The notes: generated by a model not told the origin, from the letters alone. DNA of 64,000 bases from Siphonodentalium dalli (GCA_032622095.1 CP136066.1:114661319-114725318); one strand, 5' to 3'. Shown: positions 23,001-35,110, counted from the first letter of the stretch. Translations and numbers: made by a program.

Positions 23001-24537
23001 ACCAGTACTAGTGGAAGGCTCCTGACGCCTGTCTTCTTATTGCTGTAAGTCTGCAACAAATGTCCGCTCAGTGATAGCAATACCTCCTGGTTGTGGCCTG
23101 CTGCTGCATTTACGTTTCTTTCATTGTTTTAACACCTTTTTTGCACTTTTCACTTTCTCCACCAAGAATGCTGATATCTCATTTCGATAAATTGCTGGAA
23201 CAACTTTCCATTTGACCAGCCTGAATCACTAATTGCAAAACTGCTTCCGGGAAGGGCACCTTCTGTTAAGTCGGGCACAAGACGCTTCCCTTTAAATATA
23301 TAAAATGACGGTAACACAGTACCAATGGCATTTGCACATCCAATAATGGTTGTTGTTGAACCTCTTGGTGAAGTCATTTCTTGTGCTTTTGAGTTCTTAG
23401 CCACTACAATTTTACTCGGCTTATGCTGGGGTTGTATTCCAGTTTCGTCTAAATTGTATATCAGATGTGGATTGTCATGGAACTGGTATTTATCCATGAT
23501 CTCTTTGAGGGAATCATAATATTTCCCTATCACTTCTGGGGATGCTGATTTGGCTCGAAAGGAGTCAAGCGACTGGGGTTTTACGGTTTTTAGGACTTCG
23601 TTCCATCTTTCCAGAAATCCATACAGCCAGTTGTTACTCATCCCGGTAGACTTTGATGATTTTCTATTTAATTGTTTATTCAAATGGACAGCCAAATCAT
23701 TGGCCAGTATTTGCAGCTGTGTGTGAGTGTAGCCATAACATATGTGTCCCATTTGCACAACGTGATCAACAAGTGTCTTTTCCTCGTCAAGGGAAAGAAT
23801 GGTCTGTGGTCCTGAGCGCCAACACCCTGCTTTCACACGCCCCAGAACACGGTCTCTCAATGTCTGCTCTGGTACACCATACATATTGGCTGCTCTAGTC
23901 ACTGCTACCGTATTCTCTATCACTTCATTATAAGCTGACATCATTTTTCTTTTGAGTAAGTCTTTATCTTTCTCTGAACTCTCAGAGGTGTTTTCTGGAA
24001 AATAGAAAATATAAAGTTTTTGAGATTTAATCAAGATAAAGGTAAAAACTGGTATGTTAAATCCTTTACTCTTTAATAAATAGCCTTTATACCTGTAAAA
24101 ATATAATGATTCATTGGCTTGGACTTTTAAAAAAATGATAACAATTATTATGCTATTGCTGGATTACTTCTTGAAAGACAATCATCTGAAAAAAACATTG
24201 TTACATAGCTTATGTTACTATAATCAATTATAACTCAGTCATGTCATTTTATTTTTTTTTAAAAGAAACAACAAATCTTGACTCCATTCTAATTCTTAAT
24301 CAATCACATACATGGATATTTGGTAACACTCAATAACAGCACCTGTTCTGTTGAACCAAATAGGTGTGTTCTGGACAGATATCCGGAATAAGGTCACGTG
24401 ACAAAAAAAAATGACACCTCTTCCCAACGGAATTCTAAACTAATTTTATTTTATTATACTCACTTATAATTGATTTATAATGCAATGAATATGTATATAA
24501 TATTGAAAAATAGATAACTTACCTGTTTTTTTCTCAT
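22743..24537 (-). pseudogene. Tigger/pogo-type (Tc1-mariner superfamily) transposase, internally deleted
   Basis: The apparent first exon, 24,523-24,537, encodes MRKKQ and ends CAG before GTAAGT. The second starts at 23,994 after TTTTCTATTTTCCAG. Joining them gives a basic N-terminus running into TYSKEK; one A is missing from an A-run before MMSAYNEV, which shifts the frame. Then come a psq-type helix-turn-helix (AANMYGVPEQTLRDRVLGR), the CENP-B-like DNA-binding part (NNWLYGFLERW) and the DDE start YNLDETGI. The frame stops making sense near 23,150, and the expected second and third catalytic acids are absent: the sequence jumps to the C-terminal KKRKCSSRPQPGG tail and a PHD-like finger. It cannot be active. 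Confidence 0.85.
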
Positions 24538-24538
24538 T

Positions 24539-24808
24539 TTAATCTGTTTTCTTGTGTAAATTCTCAATAAAAGCAATCAATTTCCGTTGCGGCAGCGTAG
24601 GGTTACTTGTAAAATATTTCTCGCGACATTGCACGCGCACGATGTTGTCATAAATACCTTGGATACCCGAAAACGCGACATCCACGGAAACATGAGAACC
24701 CACGGAGATATCATAGCCGAAATCGACTTCTATCTCATATAACAGTGTCACATAACTGATACCAAATAATTTGGTTAACAAATAACCTTTTTCGTTATAG
24801 CCTGTCAC
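24539..24808 (-). CDS. hypothetical 89-codon open frame just upstream of the transposase start
   Basis: The frame reads codons such as LTKLFGISYVTLLYEIEVDF and FSGIQGIYDNIVRVQCREKY with balanced amino-acid use, and its DNA is richer in CpG than its neighbours. No ATG begins it (the first usable codon is GTG; upstream codons stay open to a stop near 24,878), so it is either an internal exon or non-coding. Its stop ends one base before the ATG of the putative transposase exon. I do not recognise the family. Confidence 0.35.
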   Translation of the reverse strand: MTGYNEKGYLLTKLFGISYVTLLYEIEVDFGYDISVGSHVSVDVAFSGIQGIYDNIVRVQCREKYFTSNPTLPQRKLIAFIENLHKKTD

Positions 24809-24809
24809 G

Positions 24810-25964
24810 AATATTTTGTTACTTATATGTATGTATTGTACAATATACTTTAGTTTCTTTAATTCGTATACGTTCGTTCATTCGACATACGGGAGAATAC
24901 CTGGACACAAAAGTTACTCATACCACACTCCACAAATTTTACCTTATATCTCTGTTCGAATGCATACATTCATTATGTCATCTTGTCAGAATGTTGTCTC
25001 AGCTTTGTACGGGGAGAAGGATGCGTCTAAGCTGACAACAATTGTGTCCCAATCCCCTTGTGTATCATTTATGCAATACAATATGCGTACAGAATAAGCA
25101 AACAGAAATAAAGCAAACGATGACAAGGGGTGTCAATTTGTGACTACCAGTAGGGTATCCGCTAGAGCCTGTAGACCATAACTGTGTGTTTTGCTTAGCA
25201 TCTTGAGTTGTCATTAAGCAAAAGGATAGGGATATATTGATTACTACATGTTACACGAATAGCTGACATTTGATAAATCTGTTCACTTGTATATACACAT
25301 AGTGGTCACTGACTTCCGAAGCATTTTGAGAGATATCAGGGCGATGCGTAATATAAGGCAAATGGCTTCCATCAAACAAGTGCCAACAACGACAACATTG
25401 AAACCGCAAACGACGCAATCAGCACGTAGACGTTCTGGTAGCATCGTTGATGTCCACATATATGCCTCACCCATGCACCAAACTGCACCATTCATGCGCA
25501 TTGTGGACATGTTTGATAAACGTAGGTACATGTTTGATTTTGCGAAGTAATGATTTATTTATTTCAGACACAATTGTCCATATATATACGACATATAGTT
25601 TACATTCGGATGTTAAATTTACAATAATTCATACCGAAATCTGAAAAGTTTTCATTTCTATATGATTTCAGATGAACATAGAAGATATTATGGAATTTTT
25701 CATTTTAGTTATTCTCTCTCTGAAGCCATACACACACTTTCTTCTCAACATTTGAAACGGTAACACGCAATCATTCACATGCATCCCACTGGAGCTACAA
25801 TATCTTTCATATCTCGTTAGCATCCGATAAGGCGCAACATATCTTTAAAACAGGAATTGTTTAACATTGGGGAGCATTTGGAAACTTGTCCAATTAAAAT
25901 GTTTGAGTAATGCACTTAGAGCGATACGACCGTAGTGCTTCATTTATAAGTCTTACTATATTTT
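24810..25964. other. gene-free stretch
   Basis: Overlapping open frames on both strands at 25,283-25,550 lack recognisable motifs. No splice-consistent exon was found. Confidence 0.4.
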
Positions 25965-26640
25965 CCTTTTCATAGACGCTTATGCAAGTGGTGTCCATTA
26001 AGGGTCAGACGCACATTTTGCCAAAATTTCCTGGTATTTCAAAATGTATTTTCTCTAAATCTATCAGGAATATCTTTGTCAAATTTTGTACAAGAGATTA
26101 TTGTGGTACCATACATAAGAACCACTGGACATGTGGTTATTATAATCTCATTTACTTTACTCTTATGGCATGACAAATCTTTAAAATTTCACTGTGTTCA
26201 GGTACCGAGAACTACTGTAAAACAGATTTTTTTCGAAAGTGCATTTCATATATACATGATATCATATCTGAAGATCATGAGAGGAGACTTAATTTTTCTT
26301 GATTCATGAAATTAAATGATTATTTTCATTCAGAAAGACAACTACCATAAATATTTTTTTATTATTGAGAATGTTCATGCCATGCTTGTTGGTCATTGAA
26401 AAATTGGGGTCAGTTGAGTTTTGGGTCATGGGTTCATAACCAAGTTAAATCTGACCACCATATCTCTTAACACTGTGGCCTAATTTCTGTTGATTGCTCC
26501 CTGCTTGAGTGGGCAGCACGACATTTGAACATTTGTTTTCATTGGGCTGGCATATTTGTGACTGCTTTATTCTTCATTATAATTCATGGGGTATGATGCT
26601 ATAATATGCAATTAAAAAGCTAACTCAACATTATGATACA
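25965..26640. repeat. interspersed repeat, copy 1 (partner about 53,405-53,990)
   Basis: Shared with 53,405-53,990 in direct orientation: TGGTATTTCAAAATG, GTACCGAGAACT or GTACAAAGAACT, GATATCATATCTGAA, GACTGCTTT, TTCTTCATTATAAT and GGGGT-ATG near the end. Divergence is considerable. No coding potential. The ends were not defined. Confidence 0.75.
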
Positions 26641-28660
26641 AATGAAGCCTCCTCTCATGGAGTCAAGACAATAAGCTATTTGATGGTTGACATGTTGTTT
26701 GAAATTATAAATTTTTCTGGCAGTTCTCGGTATCTAAAGGGACAGAAACGAAACAAATATTTTCAGCCTCTCAAATGTATTGAAATCCTTTATTGTTATT
26801 GTCTCTTTATAATTGCTCTGATTCTATATATAATGAAAATTATCATAAGTAAAATTCAAGATTTTTCACCAGATAAATCCAGAGAAATTCTTTGTTGAAA
26901 ATCACTTGCCATTTCTGGCTGGATTTACTGTGATTTATGTAAAACGTCCGTCTCCCCCTTAACGCTTATAGCTTGTTTTCGTTTCCAGGATGATCCACAA
27001 TATATCAGTTATATAAACGTTCACTTTATTGTGCTAATTATGATACACGAATACTATGTATGAGACCTTTGATCCTATAATTATATCGAGCATCGACGTT
27101 TATAAGTGAAGAACTATCGATACGCCCGTGGTGTTTCGTGTATATGTGCTGCTTTAGACAATCGTTCGTGTACTCGGTTACCGTGTATAGCATTTAACAA
27201 GATGATAATTATTTATTTCATGCTCATATAAACAGCTAGACTGAGTGGGGGTGAGTACAATCTCTGGTCATATAATTATGTGTGCGGCAGAAGATCACAT
27301 CGGGCCTCCTAGAATTATATGTACGATGTTATTCTCCAATACTCTTTGAGTCCAGTTAAACCTCCACAGTTTTGTTGAATGAAAATGTTATATATCTCAG
27401 CGTTTCAAAACAATAGTAAATTGGTTGGCTTGTCTACACATAGAGTGAGTAGTATAATGTTGTATACACAGGGTGATCTAAATCTAGCCTCGCCATTTAC
27501 ATTCAATGACATGTAGCTGTCTTTTAGAATCAAGTGCTGTTTTTTTTTTACTTTTGTATATATTTTGCATACGCCCATTGTGTGAAGATCGTACTTATGT
27601 TGTGTTCCATCGACCTGACACGGCTGTATAATTTCGTCACGTAAGTTTAAAGACGTTTCCCATTCTTGGTCATATAAGTCGTATCTCTTGGGCCCCACAA
27701 GATCTAGATGATTTTCTATTCAAATATGATGACACGGAGAAATTGCTACGTGTTTCCAATGAGCAATTGGAGCGTCGCCCATTTAGTCAAAGATGGCATG
27801 AATTATACTCGTGTCAACCGTTGATTGCGTTCATAATCTAAATGTTACTGTATGTAATGCTTTGTTCTAAATCGATCAGTATGCCCATATAACTGTGGTA
27901 GAATTGCGACCAGAAAATATTATCTCGAATTCCCGGAGGTCCGATGTGATGTTATTATGTCGTCATAAGCTCACTGCGTTGTAATGCATGTTTAATGAAC
28001 GCTACTTAATGTTGAACAACGCATGTATCTGTGTCACGTGTGCATGAACTTGGCCAACCGGCAAATATTCAGGATGCGAGGACAACATGTAGTTTGATAT
28101 TGCTAAAAACGTTTTCAGTTCTACACGCTACGTTTTGTGTTTGTTGAATATGCTCACAGTCTTCGTCGTACTTGTTCCGATATATATCTACATGTGTTTG
28201 GGATTTCTTTTTTTTTAAGACCGTTGGGATAAATATTTAGCTGCAAGGAGCACTTCAAACGCCCAATTTAAAATGTTTAATTATGACGTAACTCCTGTCA
28301 ATGGCGCAAATGTTCTATCAGGATAATTGATAAGGCAAACACATTTTGTTTGGAAGTTGTATTGGCTATGAGTAGCAGCTAAAACAAACTACAAAAAGCG
28401 ACACTGATAAAATTAAACCTTCCAATTATTTACAATAAACATGAGTAGACAAAATTCCAGAGTGATAGCAACATTAACTATTTTCAGCTTTAAAACAAAG
28501 AGGCCTAAGTAGTCATTAAGAGGATTATTCACACCTTTACCCTAACCTACCGAAAACAATAGGTGTCTGCAAAACGGGACGACCCCCTTTTGTCCACCAT
28601 AAATAATATATACAATATATCTTATGTATTAAGTATATCATGTATATTCGTCCATCTATT
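26641..28660. other. gene-poor stretch
   Basis: No transposon protein or firm gene seen. The only exon-like feature is a weak mini-exon candidate at 27,236. Confidence 0.4.
27236..27250 (+). CDS. candidate 15-nt mini-exon (phase 1-1)
   Basis: AG-ending ATAAACAG and donor GTGAGTACAA enclose 15 nt reading x-R-L-S-G plus G in phase 1. The acceptor pyrimidine tract is weak. Listed only because size, phase and donor match the downstream gene. Confidence 0.17.
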
Positions 28661-28664
28661 TTGA

Positions 28665-29375
28665 TCAGTCTGGTCGATAAACTTAAATTTTATGGTCAAC
28701 CTAGAAATAATTCGGACTAAGTTGGTTTTATACCATTTTGAAGAGGAAGCTCTCCTCTATAACATATCCGAAATCCGCTAAAATCTGTTTTGAGCATTTT
28801 TTTGTAATTCAAGATGGCGTCCAAGATGGCTGCCATTTTCCTATAAGTCAGCTTGATGCAATTATAGTAAGAACATATTGTCATATGTATACACATGTAT
28901 ACTTTTTATGAAGCTAAGACATAACGTCACCTTTATGTGCCAAAATTGGAACTCCCCGTCCAATATGGCCGCCAAAATGGCGACCGGAATTGGCATTTTT
29001 ACGTTTTTTACTAATATCTTTAAGATAAGTTTCTGTGGTTTGGAACTGGTTGAGAATTGTGACTTTATTTTGTACTTATCATGTTAACTGACCATTGGAG
29101 CAATGAAATATGCTGTTCATGGGTTTCACACCCCTTCTGATCACTCAAAAATTCGATTTTACAAAACGCGGTATAACATTTTCCAAAAGATCCCCATTAG
29201 GATTCTGGTCATATTTCATCAAGAAGTGGGAAGAACCTTGCAATGTAAGTGATGCATTCTATATCTTATTGATATTCGAACTCAATGCATTATGATACCA
29301 AAATTGTCAATTTGGCTAAAAATGGGTGTCAAAATGGCCGCCAAAATATGGAAAATGGTAATTATTATCCCAGCG
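28665..29375 (+). repeat. long inverted repeat, left arm (about 710 bp)
   Basis: Pairs with 32,540-33,258 in reverse orientation. Landmarks in order: AGTCTGGTCGATAAA, TACCATTTTGAAGAGGAA, AAGATGGCGTCCAAGATGGC, CAATATGGCCGCCAAAATGG, CATGTTAACTGACCATTGGA, TTTTACAAAACGCGGTATAA, AAAATATGGAAAATGGTAAT. The arms differ by scattered substitutions and small indels. Several CAAGATGGC/CAAAATGGC motifs occur. It looks like the arm of a long-TIR or foldback element. Confidence 0.85.
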
Positions 29376-29499
29376 TGCCATGTAACCGCTTACAAGTTGT
29401 GGTGATGCACACAATTGATTATTCTGTTTTATATACATTGAATACCAACATTTCTTATGCAACTTGATTATTTTTACTATTTACTATTCTATCGATTAA

Positions 29500-31150
29500 C
29501 ATATCCTTGAGTTATTGTGGAAAGCGATATTCACCCAAAGGTGCACCAGTACAAATCACACATGAGCATGCAGTCACTCCATATATACATGAACACCACA
29601 TAAATGGCCATGTGCCACTCGCTGTATAGACATACACCTCACCCATTACCACACAGGCACACTTGGGTTTACCCATACACCAACGCATGGCCCTATAGCC
29701 GTGAGTGAATAACCATGCAGACACACCAGGTATACTCCTACACCTCACATGACCTGTATACATATTCACTACATACATGAACATAAAGTAACATCTTGTA
29801 TACCTATTCGCCTCACCATAGGCCATACAGTCACTCCGTGTATATTTATTTGCCACACGCATAACTATATAGCCACTAAAGATATACATATACACCTCAC
29901 CGATGACCATACATCACTCCTGGGATACCTGTTCACTACATCCATGGTCATACACCACTTCTTTTATACCTATTTGCCTCACCGGTGGTCATACAGTCTC
30001 ACTCCCTGTATATATACATATTTGCCACACCCGTGGCCATATAGCCACTCAATATATACACATACACCCAACCCAAGACCATAGAGTCACTCCAGGTATA
30101 TACATATAGACCTCACCAATCGCCTTACAGCTCTTCTAGATATATCAATGTTCATTACCGCGCACACGGCCATTCATACACTCCAGACTTGCACATACAC
30201 CTGACCCATGACAATTCAGCCACTAGCTATGTACGCATAAACCACATTCGTGATCATAGTCACTCCTTGTATATCAATTCACCCCACCATTAATTTTGCC
30301 ATACTGTCAATCCATATATACATATTGGCTGTGCCATGACCATATAGTCAATCATGATATACACCTCACCCATGACCACTCCAGGTGTATATATACCTCA
30401 TAAATAGTCATACAGCCCTTCTAGATATACCAATACCCCGCACACACGGCCATTCGTACACTTCAGACTTGCATATACAGCTCAACCGTGACAATTCAGC
30501 AACTCGCTGTATATTTATACACCCTCTCCATGAGCATTCAGCTATTCGCTGTAAGCTTGTACACACCAACAATGGCAATACAATTATGCCCTACTTATAA
30601 ACATATACATCCCACCCATCACCATGAGGTCACACTCTATATACACTAGCCGTCAATGGCCATCAAATTGTACTCCAGGTATGCATATACACTTCAACAA
30701 TAACCGTGAAGTCATTCCATGTACACATATACATATTGCCCATAGCCATACAACCACACCCTACATGTATTTATACATACACCCATTACCATACATCCAA
30801 CACATGTATACATATACACCCACCCATGACAATACAGCCACCCAATGTACATATGTACAGCCCACCCCTGACCACAGAGTAACTCCACACATACATACAG
30901 GACAGCGCAGCTGCTCTCGTTATGCCCATACACCACTTCAATGACCAGACAGCCACTCACTGTAAACATGTTCACCTCACCTCACACGTCACCATACAGC
31001 TACTCCTTATATACCTATACATCTCACCGTGGACACCCCATCCATGACCATATAGTCACACATTGTATAACTATTCACATCATTCATGAATACAATAAAT
31101 CCATGTATACCTACTCACCTCGCCGGTGACCACATAGTCAACAGACATAC
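29500..31150. repeat. diverged minisatellite, about 45-bp unit, roughly 35 copies
   Basis: Units vary around TACACCTCACCCATGACCAT, then ACAGTCACTCC, then TGTATATACATA. Open frames on both strands across it (up to 132 codons, His/Thr/Tyr-rich) are by-products of the repeat period, with no start or splice context. It lies inside the spacer of the long inverted repeat. Confidence 0.85.
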
Positions 31151-31379
31151 ACACTGTATTAAGTTGATCAATGTTGATGCTAATGGGCCAGAATAGCCAC
31201 ATAAAATGATCCTTCTCAGCTCCGTTTCAACGTTCTGCTCATTTCCGTTCAAAAACAAGAAAGTTTTTGGCAAAATCCATATTGCATTCCTCAAAATGAA
31301 CTTGTCATGCCTCGTAGGGTTACGGGACAACCAGAATAGAACATTTAGTTGACTAAGTAGCATGTGAGTTACAATTGAT

Positions 31380-32539
31380 TATGTATACATATACGCCACG
31401 TATATACACATATATATGTATATAATAATGGTTACCAAATTTGGTTGCCACTTTGGGAGCCATCCTGAGTAATTTTGTCTAAAACAACTCAGTGTGACAC
31501 ATGTAGTATATATCAAAAGAATAAACATCTTTGATACCAAACATAGTTCCATTTTACTTTTTAAAAATAGCTCAAACCTGAACAGCGATTTTTTTCCGAT
31601 TTTGATCAGGGAGGGGGGGGTCTGGAAAAAATGGCACATATAGGGCCCAACAAGTTTGTTTTCCTACCCCGAGGGACCCACCACCCCATTTGTGCAAAAA
31701 AAATATTTTTTCCTCCAAAATTTTGGGGACCCACCCCCCTTTCTCGTGTTTTAATCAAAATTTCAGAGGTTTTTTAGCCGTTTTTCAATAACTGTGTTGA
31801 CTGCCTTTCAATCCCATTCCACTATCCTTTTTTGGTGAAAACTCTTGCTGTGTACCATTAAGACTCAAGCAATAACATGCTTAATTGGTAAACACAAATC
31901 TGAAAAATAAACTGTATTTCCAGGTGTTTCCTGGTGTTTTCAGTATCTAACAACAATAATAAAGCATTGTGTAGACACTATATGTCACAAATCGCCCCAG
32001 ACCCCATTATAGCCTTAATATATCGAGTGTGTTGTGTCTGACAGAGAACACTGGCCAGTGTAAATAGTGTTAAACAGGTCAGGGGTTCCACAATTATTTG
32101 TGCATGACCAAATAACTCTTTAGACTTATCCCCCGGGTGGGGTGGGGGAGGGGAATTGTTTTTGGTTAGGTATACACAGATATATGGTTATTATACCCAC
32201 CGATATTAGTCGGCGGGTATATAGTTGACGTCTCGAGCCGTCCGTGCATCCGTCCGTGCAAACTTTTTGCATTATAACTCAAGAGTCGGTTGTCATATTT
32301 TGATGCCCTATGGCATGGTGACGGACCATAAATGGGGAACGAATATGCATAATATCACGGGTTGTGACATCAATGCCTACCAGAGTTATGGGCCCTGTTC
32401 GACTAAATATTTCTTCTGTTGATCATAAGTTTCCTGAACGCTATTACGGTGGTCCACTGTGAAGTGGGCCGGGATCCTGTTAAATCCAGAATGATGCTAA
32501 ATCTGCGGCTAAATAGTCACTATAGCTGCCTGTATAGCC
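31380..32539. other. gene-free spacer of the inverted repeat with repeat scraps
   Basis: Holds a G-tract segment (GGGAGGGGGGGGGTCTGGAA near 31,607) recalling the ends of the elements at 50,932 and 60,199. It also holds a short hairpin near 32,193-32,222 (TATACCCACCGATA against TCGGCGGGTATA) that starts a common-looking repeat with a CCGTCCGTGCATCCGTCCGT run. No gene. Confidence 0.5.
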
Positions 32540-33258
32540 ATATACCAACAAGCATGGTAATAATTACCATTTTCCATATTTTGGCGGTCATTTTGGCAGC
32601 CATTTTGAGCCAAAGTGACAATCCTGGTACCATTGAGTTCGAATATCAATAAGATATAGAATGCATCACTTAAATTGCACAGTTCTTCCCACTTCTTGAT
32701 GAAATATGACTAGAGTCCCAATGGGGATCTTTTGTGAAATGTTATACCGCGTTTTGTAAAATCGAATATTTGAGTGATCGGAAGGATATGGAACTCACGA
32801 ACAGCATATTTCATTGCTCCAATGGTCAGTTAACATGATAAGTACAATTTAAAGTCACAATTCTCAACCAGTTCCAAACCACAGAAACTTATCTTAACTT
32901 GAAGATATTAGTAAAAAACGTAAAAATTCCACTTCCGGTCGCCATTTTGGCGGCCATATTGGACGGAGAGTTCCAATTTTGGAACACAAAGGTGGCGTTA
33001 TGTCTTAGCTTCACAAAAATGTATGCATGTGTATACATATGACAAGATGTTATCACTATAATTGCATCAAGCTGACTTATAGCAAAATGGCAGCCATCTT
33101 GGACGCCATCTTGAAATACAAAAATTGCTCAAAGTGGATTTTAGCGGATTTTGGATATGTTATAGAGGATATATTCCTCTTCAAAATGGTATACAAAACT
33201 ACTTAGTCCAAATTTTTTCTAGGTCAAACCTTTTATCGACCAGACTATCACCGGAACA
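32540..33258 (-). repeat. long inverted repeat, right arm (about 710 bp)
   Basis: Reverse-complement partner of 28,665-29,375. Landmarks: CCATTTTCCATATTTTGGCG, TTATACCGCGTTTTGTAAAA, TCCAATGGTCAGTTAACATG, GCCATTTTGGCGGCCATATT, GCCATCTTGGACGCCATCTT, CCTCTTCAAAATGGTATA, TTTTATCGACCAGACT. The spacer between arms is about 3.2 kb. Confidence 0.85.
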
Positions 33259-33532
33259 CGACAAAATGAGCAATGACCAGTTTATTTTCACGCTAGAATC
33301 TTGTGATAGTAGAAATGTTCATGCGGATGGTATCATTTGTCACCTCAATAAAATACGAGGTTATCATCTCACCTGAAGGATTGTGGCATGAACGTGTTGT
33401 GTTTGTGTTCATTGTCATTTTTGCGTTTCCTTGTTGTTGGTGATGACGCGCATTGTAAAGTGGGTTCATGGCATGTTGGAGGTACTTCCTATCATTTGTA
33501 ACTGCCATGTTGTGACATTCATCGGCACTCAG

Positions 33533-33640
33533 AATAAAGCCACGTTTGTATCTGATTGCATAAATGTACGGCTTAATGTTTTAGAAAGCGAATTAAAGAA
33601 AGAAATAATGAGTGATTTTGACAAATTGAACATGCACAAA
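33533..33640 (+). CDS. exon-like 108-nt open segment, phase 0
   Basis: Bounded by GGCACTCAG and GTAAGTTACT. It reads NKATFVSDCINVRLNVLESE and continues LKKEIMSDFDKLNMHK, an amphipathic helix-like peptide with biased codons. The phase is 0-0, so it does not fit the phase-1 gene that follows. It may be an exon of an unrecognised transposon or gene, or chance. Confidence 0.28.
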
Positions 33641-34528
33641 GTAAGTTACTTTCTGATGATGACGATTATGGGCCATGTGTACTTTTACAAATATGCGCTT
33701 TCCGAATATGTAATATTCTCATTGAGTCGTTGACGTACGTGTATTCGTTTATCAGTTTTATCATTATTGTTCTACGTCAAATAAAACCCTTTTATACATG
33801 TATGAAAACAATTGGGGAAACCATGTCACGATGCCCCCCCCCCCCCCCCCCCCCCTCTAATGAACATTTAGTAGAGAATCCAATAAATTGTATATATACT
33901 ATTTTCACAGCAGCTCAATTACCAGCTAGGTAATTAATACAATACGTGCCCTTTACTCGATGGTGCAGCGAATTCAGCAAATCAATATCTCTAACACAAA
34001 CAGCCTCACGAAAATACTTCGTCTGCTGACTGATCAAGTTAACTCGTAACGATTTTACTAATGGTATATGTATTATATATTAGCATGTTCGGGTATGACT
34101 TATGTTCTGGTTTTATTTTCTATAAGTAATTTCGGTTAAATAATTTGATTAGCATATTGCAATATATACATGTGCATATAAACATCACATTTTGATTTGT
34201 TTCATTGCATTTACGTATACGGGACTACTTTTGTGATATGCGAAGAACAGAACGATCTTTCTACGTTCTCATAATAATATTCAATTATCATTGTAATCGG
34301 TCTCGTCCATTTTTGCCAGCTATGTTGACTATCCGGCTGAAGTAGTCTTAAACTAACGTTGAATCAGCGGATCATGGAGTGAAACAATACAAGTGAACGA
34401 ACATTTGGATATTACACTGATATTCAGCATTTAATCAATGCCTTTCACGCTGATGCGATGTAACTCGTGTGAGTTTGTTATGCTTTACTGAACTGACGGC
34501 TTAAATCATTCCTTGGCCTCTTTTGCAG

Positions 34529-34654
34529 GCTTCGGAGCAAATTTCCCCACAGCCAATAGACCTCAGATCATGTCGCCAGTGGCCGGCATGGCACCACCGA
34601 TGATGGGAATGGTCCATATGGGAGATAACTCAAATATTCCATTTTTGTTCAGAG
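34529..34654 (+). CDS. mini-exon gene, first firm exon (126 nt, phase 1-1)
   Basis: The acceptor is CCTTGGCCTCTTTTGCAG and the donor G before GTATGT. It encodes 42 residues, including GFGANFPTANRPQIMSPVAG, then MAPPMMGMVHMGDNSN, then IPFLFR. Composition is rich in Met, Pro, Gly and Asn with no cysteines and no predicted fold, like low-complexity regions of secreted matrix or structural proteins. The first codon needs one base from an upstream exon, so this is not the start of the gene. The signal-peptide exon was not found. Phase and composition link it to the exons that follow. Confidence 0.7.
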
Positions 34655-34799
34655 GTATGTTTTACTTCCACTGTGATGCGAAAGTACTATCTCCGTCAAA
34701 ATATATTTGTTGTTGTTGTTCTACTTTGTGATTTGCCACATGGCCTACCAAAAATAAACAACATATCCTCGTGCAAATAGGTTCATATAGGATCTAGAT

Positions 34800-35110
34800 A
34801 TTGGCATTGGTTCATATGGAACTTATTTGATTATGAAATAAGCTCATATAGGTCTTATACCAGTTATTCCGTTGAATCATGTGCTGGCCGCAGTGAAAAC
34901 ACATTATAAAGAACGTTAATCTGGAACATCGACGATGAAAAAAGTAGATTAAATAGTGCCTATATGAGCTTATTTCGAATTGAAATAAGCTCATACACGA
35001 CTGTTTTGCTCGTATCCCATTTAGGTTCATATAGAGCTCAATTCAAATTCAAATAATCCGTATACTGGCCTATTTCGTAATTGAAATAAGTTCTATATTA
35101 GCTTATTTAC
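34800..35110. repeat. cluster of inverted GAAATAAGCTCATATAG motifs
   Basis: The motif or its complement appears at about 34,836, 34,961, 34,980, 35,080 and 35,095, with related TTCATATRGARCT pieces at 34,785, 34,811 and 35,024. One pair forms a tight hairpin (TATGAGCTTATTTCGAATTG, then AAATAAGCTCATA). It lies within the first visible intron. Confidence 0.75.

Noticed and set aside
25283-25550. Overlapping 82- and 87-codon frames on opposite strands
   Set aside because: No recognisable domain in either, no splice context, and mutual overlap suggests chance openness.
33911-33929. AG..GT segment reading AQLPA, a possible mini-exon before 34,529
   Set aside because: Length is 19 nt; it would enter the exon at 34,529 out of phase and hit a stop. 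The donor GTAATT is weak.
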